Positions 51,777 to 59,293 of a stretch of DNA of 59,293 bases are shown here, one piece after another (position 1 is the first letter of the stretch; the number at the start of each line of letters is the position of its first letter). The notes beneath the pieces were generated by a model. That model was not told the DNA's origin and did no database searches. It saw only the letters and a list, made by a program, of their open reading frames with translations. The position numbers and the translations under genes are program-made. Source of the DNA: Mesorhizobium sp. 65-26 (GTDB lineage Bacteria > Pseudomonadota > Alphaproteobacteria > Rhizobiales > Rhizobiaceae); assembly GCA_001899205.1 (NCBI GenBank), contig MKVL01000005.1, forward strand, positions 1 to 59,293, written 5' to 3'.

Positions 51777-51984
51777 AACCCTGAATTCCACGAGGCGCCC
51801 AAGCGATGGCGCCAGTTCATCGGACAATAATCACGGGTTTCGCCATTTTGAACCTAAAACTACTGTTGCGACGCCAAAAATACATGCTGCACTGCACATT
51901 TCAAAGCGCATGAATACGAAATTTAAATCGATTAGGTCGATGGCCTCTTGACTATTGGCCGATTCAGTGGCGTGATCAGGAAAG

Positions 51985-51998
51985 CCAAAGCGCTTTGG
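51985..51998. promoter_or_regulatory. AglR operator, aglE side (CCAAAGCGCTTTGG)
   Basis: A perfect 14-bp palindrome with central CG, the usual form of a LacI-type operator, 111 bases upstream of the aglE start and downstream of a TTGACT element. Its core is identical to that of the aglR-side operator. Confidence 0.75.
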
Positions 51999-52108
51999 AA
52001 GACTCTTCGAAAGGTTGCGGTTCCCCTCTCGCTGAGTCACAGTCCTGCGGCGTCGGCGGACGGAATGGAGGTTCCGTCCGATGTTGTTGTTCACTGGGAG
52101 GAATACCG

Positions 52109-53464
52109 ATGAAGAAAGTGCTTCTGCTTGGCGTCGCGCTTGCCGCGCTCGCCATGGGCGCGCCCGCGCAGGCTGAACTGAAATTCAAGCCGGGCGAGGA
52201 TCCTCGCTTCCACTGGGCCAATTTCGACGACCTCAAGAAGGTCGACCTCAAGGGCGAGACGCTGTCGATCTTCGGACCGTGGCGCGGCGAGGACGAGACG
52301 CTTGTCCGCTCGGTACTCGACTATTTCGCCGAAGCCACCGGCGCCGAGGTCAAATACTCCTCGTCCGAGAACTACGAGCAGCAGATCGTCATCGACACCC
52401 AGGCCGGCAGCCCGCCCAACATCGCCGTCCTGCCGCAGCCGGGTCTCATCCAGGACCTTGCCTCCAAGGGTGTGCTCACCCCGCTGGGTGATGACGTTGC
52501 CGCCTGGGTCAAGGAGAATTACGCGGCCGGTGAATCCTGGGCAAAGCTCGGCACCTACAAGGGCAAGGACGGCAAGCCGGGCTTCTACGCCTTCCCCTAC
52601 AAGATCGATGTGAAGGGTCTCGTCTGGTACTCGCCGGACAATTTCCAGGAAGCGGGCTACAAGGTTCCCAAGACGCAGGAAGAACTCGCCGACCTCGAGA
52701 AGAAGATCATCGCCGATGGCGGCAAGCCATGGTGCATAGGCCTAGGCTCCGGCGGTGCCACCGGCTGGCCGGCGACCGACTGGGTCGAGGATCTGATGCT
52801 GCGCACGCAGCCGCCGGAAGTCTACGACAAGTGGGTGACGAACGAAATTCCGTTCACCGACCCAGCAGTCGTCAACGCCATCGACATCTTCGCCAAGATC
52901 GCCACCGACGACAAGATGGTGGACGGCGGCGCCAAGGCGGTCGCGGCGACCGACTTCCGCGACAGCCCGAAGGGCCTCTTCACCGTGCCGCCGAAGTGCT
53001 ACATGCACCATCAGGCGTCGTTCATACCCTCCTTCTTCCCCGAGGGCACGAAGCTCGGCCAGGACGCGGATTTCTTCTACTATCCGCCTTTCGCCTCCAA
53101 GCCGGAGTTGGGTACGCCGCTGGAGGTCGCCGGCACTCTGGTGATGATCACCAAGGATTCCAAGGCCTCGCGTGAGTTCATCAAGTTCCTACAGATGCCG
53201 CTCGCGCATGAACTGTGGATGGCGCAGAAGAGCTTCGTCACCCCCTTCAAGGCGGCCAACAAGGATGCCTATGGCAGCGACGCGCTGAAGAAGCAGGGCG
53301 AGATCCTGACCAGCGCCACGACCGTGCGCTTCGACGGTTCGGACCTGATGCCGGGCAAGATCGGCGCCGGCTCCTTCTGGACCGGCATGATCGACCTGGT
53401 CGGCGGCAAGCCGGCAAAGGATGTCGCCGCCGATATCCAGAAGAGCTGGGACGCAATCAAGTAG
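52109..53464 (+). CDS. aglE: Alpha-glucoside ABC transporter substrate-binding protein
   Basis: A 451-residue family 1 (sugar) binding protein. The signal peptide is MKKVLLLGVALAALAMGAPAQA. Characteristic stretches are LSIFGPWRGEDETLVRSVL, GSPPNIAVLPQPGLIQDLA and WCIGLGSGGATGWPATDWVEDL (first 20 residues), as in rhizobial AglE. It binds maltose, sucrose, trehalose or similar alpha-glucosides in the periplasm. ATG 52109 has GGGAGGAATACC upstream. A hairpin in the following 208-base gap separates it from the permease genes. Confidence 0.92.
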   Translation: MKKVLLLGVALAALAMGAPAQAELKFKPGEDPRFHWANFDDLKKVDLKGETLSIFGPWRGEDETLVRSVLDYFAEATGAEVKYSSSENYEQQIVIDTQAGSPPNIAVLPQPGLIQDLASKGVLTPLGDDVAAWVKENYAAGESWAKLGTYKGKDGKPGFYAFPYKIDVKGLVWYSPDNFQEAGYKVPKTQEELADLEKKIIADGGKPWCIGLGSGGATGWPATDWVEDLMLRTQPPEVYDKWVTNEIPFTDPAVVNAIDIFAKIATDDKMVDGGAKAVAATDFRDSPKGLFTVPPKCYMHHQASFIPSFFPEGTKLGQDADFFYYPPFASKPELGTPLEVAGTLVMITKDSKASREFIKFLQMPLAHELWMAQKSFVTPFKAANKDAYGSDALKKQGEILTSATTVRFDGSDLMPGKIGAGSFWTGMIDLVGGKPAKDVAADIQKSWDAIK

Positions 53465-53509
53465 GCTGCCCATGGCGGCTGGACGCTAGATCCATCCGAT
53501 CCTTACACC

Positions 53510-53533
53510 GGATCCGGGCCACGGCCCGGATCC
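53510..53533 (+). terminator. Intercistronic hairpin between aglE and aglF
   Basis: GGATCCGGGC pairs perfectly with GCCCGGATCC (53510-53533) around a four-base loop. There is no T run. It probably protects the 3' end of the aglE message or attenuates readthrough to aglF, a known way to keep binding protein in excess. The rest of the gap (53534-53672) holds nothing clear except the aglF ribosome site. Confidence 0.65.
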
Positions 53534-53672
53534 CACCGGCAGTGCATGCCGGAAGCCTTCGCGTTCGATTCCGAAGCAATACGCGATTTCCCGGGAAACC
53601 GCTCCAGGATCTTCTCGGGATCGCTCCAATCGCCAGCTGCGGCTGGCCAGTCATGCGCAGGGAGAGGGACCC

Positions 53673-54686
53673 ATGGCGGCTCAGATCTTCTCGGCCATTT
53701 TCGTCATCATCGTCGGCGTCGGCGGCTGTGTCGCCTATTTCTGGGGCGCCAACAAACTGCTCGATCTCATCTTCCCCTCGCGCGGGGTTACCGGCACAGC
53801 CGCCATCAACAATCTGCGCCGGCAGGGCCTGGTGCGGCCGTGGCTGTTCGTCGGCCCCGCGCTGATCATCCTCACGATCTACCTGATCTATCCTGTCATC
53901 GAGACGCTGCGCCTGTCGTTCCTCGACCGCAGCGGCAGCAGTTTCGTGGGGCTCGCCAACTATCAGTGGGCGTTCGGCGACCAGGATTTCCGCAATTCGA
54001 TCCTGAACAACGTGCTTTGGCTGGCGGTCGTGCCGGCGGCCTGCACCTTCCTTGGCCTGATCATCGCCGTGCTCACCGACAAGATCTGGTGGGGCACCAT
54101 CGCCAAGAGCCTGATCTTCCTGCCGCTCGCCATCTCCTTCGTCGGCGCCAGCGTGATCTGGAAGTTCATCTACGAGTATCGCGGCGAAGGCCAGGTGCAG
54201 ATCGGCCTGTTCAACGCCATCATCCAGCATTTCGGTGGCCAGCCGCAGGTGTGGATATCGCTGCCGTTCTGGAACAACTTCTTCCTGATGATCATCCTGA
54301 TCTGGATCCAGACAGGCTTCGCCATGGTGATCCTGTCGTCGGCGCTGCGCGGGATTCCCGAGGAGACGCTCGAGGCCGCCGTCATCGACGGCGCCAACCC
54401 CTTCCAGATCTTCTGGAAGATCATGGTGCCGCAGATCTGGGGCACCATCGCCGTTGTCTGGACCACCATCACCATCCTGGTGCTGAAAGTCTTCGACATC
54501 GTTCTGACGATGACCAACGGCCAATGGAACAGCCAGGTGCTGGCCAATCTGATGTTCGACTGGATGTTCCGCGGCGGCGGCGACTTCGGCCGCGGCGCAA
54601 CCATCGCCATCATCATCATGATCGCGGTCATTCCGATCATGATCTGGAATATCCGGCAGGCGAACAGAGAGACGGGAGGACATTGA
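53673..54686 (+). CDS. aglF: Alpha-glucoside ABC transporter permease
   Basis: A 337-residue permease of the MalF type. An N-terminal helix (IFSAIFVIIVGVGGCVAYFW) is followed by a cytoplasmic stretch and the core six helices. The EAA loop is visible as EETLEAAVIDGANPFQIFWKIMVP. ATG 53673 follows AGGGAGAGGG. The stop is 1 base before the aglG start, so the two permeases are made together. Confidence 0.92.
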   Translation: MAAQIFSAIFVIIVGVGGCVAYFWGANKLLDLIFPSRGVTGTAAINNLRRQGLVRPWLFVGPALIILTIYLIYPVIETLRLSFLDRSGSSFVGLANYQWAFGDQDFRNSILNNVLWLAVVPAACTFLGLIIAVLTDKIWWGTIAKSLIFLPLAISFVGASVIWKFIYEYRGEGQVQIGLFNAIIQHFGGQPQVWISLPFWNNFFLMIILIWIQTGFAMVILSSALRGIPEETLEAAVIDGANPFQIFWKIMVPQIWGTIAVVWTTITILVLKVFDIVLTMTNGQWNSQVLANLMFDWMFRGGGDFGRGATIAIIIMIAVIPIMIWNIRQANRETGGH

Positions 54687-54687
54687 G

Positions 54688-55842
54688 ATGGCCGTCACGA
54701 CCGGAAAGTCCCTGCCCAGCCGCCTTGGCGTCCATATCGCCGTGCTGATCTTCGTGGTGATCTGGACGATCCCGACGCTCGGCATCCTCGTCTCCTCGCT
54801 GCGCGACAAGGACCAGATCATCGCCTCCGGCTGGTGGAATTCCTTCGCCAGTTCGAGCCAGACGGGAGCCGGCCGCCTGCCGGCGGCCTCCGCGCAGACG
54901 CAAAAGGACGGCAAGTACGTCATCCAGGGCAATCTGTTCACCGACGGCGCCGCGCGTGACATCAGCGCCTTCGGCGTCAAGGCGGCGGCGCCGACGCAAT
55001 ATACGGCCGGCAGCACCGCCGATCTTGGCGACGGCGTCAGCCTGCAGGTCAACGCCGATGGCAGTTTCGTGCTCTCTTCGCTGAAAGCCTTCGAGGGCGA
55101 CCGCGGCCAGCGCGTCTATTTCGCCTCTTCCGCGCCGCCGAAATTCACCACGGAAAACTACAAGAACGTGCTGCTTTCCGAGGGTATCGGCCGCTCGTTC
55201 ATGAACTCGCTGACGGTGACTATCCCGGCCACCATCATCCCGATCCTGATCGCGGCTTTCGCGGCCTACGCGCTGGCCTGGATGCGGTTTCCCGGCCGGG
55301 CGCTGCTGATCGCCGTCATCATCGGCCTGCTGGTGGTGCCGCTGCAGATGTCGCTCATCCCGCTGCTCAAGCTCTACAATGGCGTCGGCACCTTCTTCGG
55401 CGTTCCTTCCAAGACCTATCTCGGCATATGGCTGGCGCATACCGGCTTCGGCCTACCCTTCGCCATCTACCTGCTGCGCAGCTACATTGCCGGCCTGCCG
55501 CGCGAGATCATGGAATCGGCGCGCATCGACGGCGCCAGCGATTTCGAGATCTTCGTCAAGATCGTGCTGCCACTGTCGTTCCCGGTGCTGGCCTCATTCG
55601 CCATCTTCCAGTTCCTGTGGGTGTGGAACGATCTTCTGGTGGCCATGGTGTTCCTGGGAACCGAAGCGGACCAGATCGTGTTGACCGCCAAGCTCAACGC
55701 GCTGCTGGGTTCGCGCGGCGGCAACTGGGAGATCCTGACCACGTCGGCTTTCGTCACCATCATCGTGCCGCTGATCGTGTTCTTCTCGTTGCAGCGTTAT
55801 TTTGTCCGCGGGCTGCTGGCCGGCTCGGTGAAAGGAGGCTGA
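54688..55842 (+). CDS. aglG: Alpha-glucoside ABC transporter permease
   Basis: A 384-residue permease of the MalG type. The first helix (VHIAVLIFVVIWTIPTLGIL) is followed by a large periplasmic insert of about 130 residues with no membrane character, typical of AglG. The remaining helices are in residues 165-375, and the EAA loop is EIMESARIDGASDFEIFVKIVLP. It pairs with AglF. The stop is 4 bases before aglA. Confidence 0.92.
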   Translation: MAVTTGKSLPSRLGVHIAVLIFVVIWTIPTLGILVSSLRDKDQIIASGWWNSFASSSQTGAGRLPAASAQTQKDGKYVIQGNLFTDGAARDISAFGVKAAAPTQYTAGSTADLGDGVSLQVNADGSFVLSSLKAFEGDRGQRVYFASSAPPKFTTENYKNVLLSEGIGRSFMNSLTVTIPATIIPILIAAFAAYALAWMRFPGRALLIAVIIGLLVVPLQMSLIPLLKLYNGVGTFFGVPSKTYLGIWLAHTGFGLPFAIYLLRSYIAGLPREIMESARIDGASDFEIFVKIVLPLSFPVLASFAIFQFLWVWNDLLVAMVFLGTEADQIVLTAKLNALLGSRGGNWEILTTSAFVTIIVPLIVFFSLQRYFVRGLLAGSVKGG

Positions 55843-55846
55843 AACA

Positions 55847-57511
55847 ATGCAATCGGCTTTGAAGGCGACTTCCAGACCAGACCCCGCCGTCGACAGCGAC
55901 TGGTGGCGGGGCGCGGTGATCTACCAGATCTATCCGCGCAGCTATCAGGACTCCGACGGCGACGGCATAGGCGACCTGAAGGGGATCGTCAGCCGCCTGC
56001 CCTACATCGCCTCGCTGGGCGTCGACGCCATCTGGATCTCGCCATTCTTCAAATCGCCGATGAAGGACTTCGGCTACGACGTGTCGGACTATTGCGACGT
56101 CGACCCGATGTTCGGCACGCTGGCCGATTTCGATGCGCTGACCGCCGAGGCGCACAGGCTGGGCCTCAAGGTGATGATCGACGAGGTGCTGTCGCACACC
56201 GCCGACATCCATCCCTGGTTCAAGGAAAGCCGCTCGAACCGGAGCAATCCGAAATCCGATTGGTATGTCTGGGCCGATGCCAGGCCCGACGGCACGCCGC
56301 CTAACAACTGGCTGTCGATCTTCGGTGGCTCGGCCTGGCAATGGGACACCAGCCGCCAGCAGTATTACATGCACAATTTCCTGGCCGAGCAGCCGGACCT
56401 CAACTTCCATAACCGGGAGGTCCAGAACGCGCTGCTCGACGTCACCCGCTTCTGGCTGGAGCGCGGTGTCGACGGCTTCCGCCTCGACACCATCAACTTC
56501 TACTTCCACAGCCTTGGGCTGGAGAACAACCCTCCGCTGCCGCCGGAGGAGCGCAACGACCAGACCGCTCCCGCGGTCAATCCATACAATTACCAGGACC
56601 ACCTCTACGACAAGAGCCGTCCGGAGAACCTCGGCTTCCTGGAGCGTTTCCGGGCGCTGCTCGACGAATACCCGGCGACGGCCGCCGTGGGCGAAGTCGG
56701 CGATTCACAGCGGGGGCTGGAGGTGGTCGCGGCCTATACGGCGGCGGGGAAGCGCGTGCACATGTGCTATTCCTTCGATTTCCTGGCGCCGGAAAAGATC
56801 AGCGCCGCCAAGGTGCGCACGGTGCTGGAGGCGTTCGGCAAGGTGGCGAGCGACGGCTGGTCATGCTGGGCCTTCTCCAACCACGACGTCATGCGTCCGG
56901 CCTCGCGCTGGGCCGCCAGCGAGGCTGATCCCACCGCTTACCTGAAGGTCATCTCGGCCCTGCTGATGTCACTGCGTGGCTCGGTGTGCATATACCAGGG
57001 CGAAGAGCTCGGCCTGGCCGAGGCCGACCTGCGCTTCGAGGATCTGCAGGATCCCTACGGCATCCGCTTCTGGCCCGAGTTCAAAGGGCGCGACGGCTGC
57101 CGCACGCCGATGGTGTGGGACGGCGCGGCCAGGAATGGCGGCTTCTCCTCGGCCAAGCCATGGCTCCCGGTGCCGGCCGCGCATCTCAAGCGGGCGGTCA
57201 ATGTCCAGCAGGGCGACCAGGCGTCGCTGCTCGAACACTATCGCCGGTTCCTTGCCTTCCGGCACGCGCATCCCGCGCTTGCCAAGGGCGACATCCGTTT
57301 CGTCGAGAGCGAAGGCGACACGGTGGCCTTCACGCGGCGCGAAGGCAACGAAGAGATCGTCTGCGTCTTCAACCTCGGCAGCAAGCCAGCCAAGGTCGAT
57401 TTCGGCGGGCGCTCGCTTCAGCCCTTGCCGGGGCACGGCCTTTCAGGACAAGCTGAGTCGGGCTCCGTCCGCCTCGGCGGCTACGGCGCCTGGTTCGGGC
57501 GTATCGACTGA
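55847..57511 (+). CDS. aglA: Alpha-glucosidase, GH13
   Basis: A 554-residue GH13 enzyme without signal peptide. The TIM-barrel motifs are complete: nucleophile D214 (DGFRLDT), acid/base E283 (AVGEVGD) and D347 (FSNHDVMR). A calcium-site-like DGDGIGDL lies near residue 39. It hydrolyses imported maltose- or sucrose-type disaccharides in the cytoplasm to free glucose. It sits between the permease genes and the ATPase gene of the operon. Confidence 0.93.
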   Translation: MQSALKATSRPDPAVDSDWWRGAVIYQIYPRSYQDSDGDGIGDLKGIVSRLPYIASLGVDAIWISPFFKSPMKDFGYDVSDYCDVDPMFGTLADFDALTAEAHRLGLKVMIDEVLSHTADIHPWFKESRSNRSNPKSDWYVWADARPDGTPPNNWLSIFGGSAWQWDTSRQQYYMHNFLAEQPDLNFHNREVQNALLDVTRFWLERGVDGFRLDTINFYFHSLGLENNPPLPPEERNDQTAPAVNPYNYQDHLYDKSRPENLGFLERFRALLDEYPATAAVGEVGDSQRGLEVVAAYTAAGKRVHMCYSFDFLAPEKISAAKVRTVLEAFGKVASDGWSCWAFSNHDVMRPASRWAASEADPTAYLKVISALLMSLRGSVCIYQGEELGLAEADLRFEDLQDPYGIRFWPEFKGRDGCRTPMVWDGAARNGGFSSAKPWLPVPAAHLKRAVNVQQGDQASLLEHYRRFLAFRHAHPALAKGDIRFVESEGDTVAFTRREGNEEIVCVFNLGSKPAKVDFGGRSLQPLPGHGLSGQAESGSVRLGGYGAWFGRID

Positions 57512-57544
57512 ACGTTCCGCAACGAATCCACTGGGAGGGAATCC

Positions 57545-58657
<1,113 letters not shown>

Positions 58658-58708
58658 GAGCAGGATGCTTGGCGGCGGCAGGCATCCGCCAAACCTCCGG
58701 TCGAATAA

Positions 58709-58745
58709 AAACAGGAGCGGCGGGCCAAGCCCACCACTCCTGTTT
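58709..58745. terminator. Bidirectional terminator, aglK / DUF680 gene
   Basis: AAACAGGAG (58709-58717) pairs with CTCCTGTTT (58737-58745); GGGC and GCCC pair inside the loop region. The stem has A-rich and T-rich flanks on the two sides, so it can end transcripts from both the agl operon and the convergent DUF680 gene. Confidence 0.8.
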
Positions 58746-58764
58746 CATTCAACGCTTGGTCTGA

Positions 58765-58995
58765 TCAGTGGCCGAAAAGGTTGCGGTCGCTGCCCTGGCT
58801 CGGCTGCTGCACGTCGCCCGAAGACTTGTACAGCTTCTGAGCGGACGAATGCGTGTCGCCGACCGCGCCGGTGAGGGTGCTGTCGACCGAAACAGCCGGC
58901 TGATTGGCACCGTTCGAGCCGTAGTTGTCGCTACCGGCGAACGCACTGCCGGAGATGGCCAGAACGGCCGCGGCGGCAAGGATGATCTTCTTCAT
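58765..58995 (-). CDS. DUF680-type small secreted protein, copy 1
   Basis: A 76-residue exported protein. The signal peptide MKKIILAAAAVLAISGSAFA is followed by GSDNYGSNGANQPAVSVD, a variable part and the ending DRNLFGH. This is the form of DUF680 proteins, known mostly from Mesorhizobium, with no established function. A closely similar gene lies directly upstream. ATG 58995 was chosen because the signal peptide starts there; the open frame before it is the intergenic spacer. Confidence 0.8.
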   Translation of the reverse strand: MKKIILAAAAVLAISGSAFAGSDNYGSNGANQPAVSVDSTLTGAVGDTHSSAQKLYKSSGDVQQPSQGSDRNLFGH

Positions 58996-59064
58996 GTCAG
59001 GTACTCCAAATTCCGGGATTCCGCAGGAACGGAGGAAGCCCACCATTCCCGATCGCGGCGTTCC

Positions 59065-59271
59065 TTAGTTGTTGCCGAAAAGGTTGCGGTCGGCACCCTG
59101 CTGGACCGGCTCCTGGGTGGCCGGCGCCGACTTCTTGACCGAAGCCGTGTAGGTGTTGTCGACTGAAACAGCCGGCTGGTTGGCGCCGTTCGAGCCGTAG
59201 TTGTCGCTAGCGGCGAACGCGCTGCCGGAGATGGCCAGAACGGCCGCGGCGGCAAGAACAATCTTCTTCAT
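59065..59271 (-). CDS. DUF680-type small secreted protein, copy 2
   Basis: A 68-residue paralogue of the neighbouring gene. MKKIVLAAAAVLAISGSAFA and SDNYGSNGANQPAVSVD are nearly identical to copy 1, and the ending is DRNLFGNN; the middle differs (TYTASVKKSAPATQEPVQQGA). The start is ATG 59271 with GGAG eight bases upstream. A 69-base spacer separates it from copy 1. Function is unknown. Confidence 0.8.
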   Translation of the reverse strand: MKKIVLAAAAVLAISGSAFAASDNYGSNGANQPAVSVDNTYTASVKKSAPATQEPVQQGADRNLFGNN

Positions 59272-59293
59272 GTTAGTCACTCCTGAATTCTCA

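Larger units (their letters stand above)
51745..52108. promoter_or_regulatory. aglR-aglE divergent regulatory region
   Basis: These 364 bases contain both AglR operators (listed separately), a candidate -35 TTGACT at 51948-51953 ahead of the aglE-side operator, a degenerate half-operator CAAAGCGCA near 51902-51910, and the aglE ribosome site GGGAGGA. The stretch 51830-51950 is AT-richer than the genes. No small gene was supported. Confidence 0.65.

Noticed and set aside
53555-53595. tRNA T-loop-like GTTCGATTCC
   Set aside because: No acceptor stem, D-arm or anticodon arm could be folded around it; chance match in an intergenic gap.
53457-55052. Long minus-strand open frame of 531 codons over aglF/aglG
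   Set aside because: It is antisense to two clear permease genes, low in hydrophobic pattern and rich in Asp/His/Arg, as expected for a shadow in high-GC DNA.

Overview
The window looks like a chromosomal stretch from a Mesorhizobium-type alphaproteobacterium (Rhizobiales, Phyllobacteriaceae). Supporting this are high GC, gene content typical of rhizobia (agl alpha-glucoside operon, TakP-like TRAP binding protein, CobW/WD40 pair), several rhizobial intergenic palindromic repeats, and two tandem DUF680-type small secreted proteins at the right end, a family I associate with Mesorhizobium. No rRNA, tRNA, CRISPR array, phage or insertion sequence was recognised.

Layout. 1-4.5 kb: the end of a TRAP large permease, a zinc alcohol dehydrogenase, a TakP-like TRAP binding protein, a gamma-glutamyl-GABA hydrolase-like amidotransferase and a small AprI/Inh-type inhibitor. 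4.7-9.7 kb: a 2-hydroxyacid dehydrogenase with a LacI regulator, a DMT transporter, a DUF2000/AraC divergent pair and a MarR regulator. 10-12.5 kb: a His-rich CobW GTPase and a WD40 protein, with an AT-richer Imm45-like gene between them. 12.7-15.6 kb: a class III aminotransferase and a glutamine-synthetase-like ligase, probably amine/polyamine catabolism. 15.7-18.4 kb: a two-gene DNA-repair operon (radical SAM protein plus DUF4130-UdgX fusion) behind a perfect alphaproteobacterial LexA box.

18.6-37.1 kb is a purine-to-glyoxylate catabolic island in two halves. One half is puuD-guaD-HbpS-like-glycerate kinase on the minus strand. The other is uraH-xdhA-xdhB-xdhC (minus) diverging from puuE/uraD fusion-ureidoglycine aminohydrolase-allA-deaminase (plus). 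Together they cover guanine, xanthine, urate, 5-hydroxyisourate, OHCU, allantoin and ureidoglycolate to glyoxylate plus urea, and glycerate kinase could feed the carbon into glycolysis. Allantoate amidohydrolase is not in the window. A LysR regulator, two luciferase-like flavin monooxygenases, a PhzF-like protein and Dps lie between the halves. xdhC carries an intergenic-type palindromic repeat inside its reading frame.

37.2-47.3 kb: a CocE/NonD hydrolase, a peptide-type ABC transporter with two paralogous binding proteins bracketing the permease/ATPase genes, and a phosphodiesterase/phosphatase-family enzyme. 47.4-50.6 kb: an ECF sigma factor, its anti-sigma factor and a secreted subtilisin-like protease, then a lipoprotein. 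50.7-58.7 kb: the aglR regulator and the aglEFGAK alpha-glucoside uptake and hydrolysis operon, with two visible operator palindromes. 58.8-59.3 kb: the DUF680 pair. Hairpins sit after both binding-protein genes and elsewhere between cistrons, suggesting that expression within operons is graded by partial terminators or mRNA-stabilising structures.
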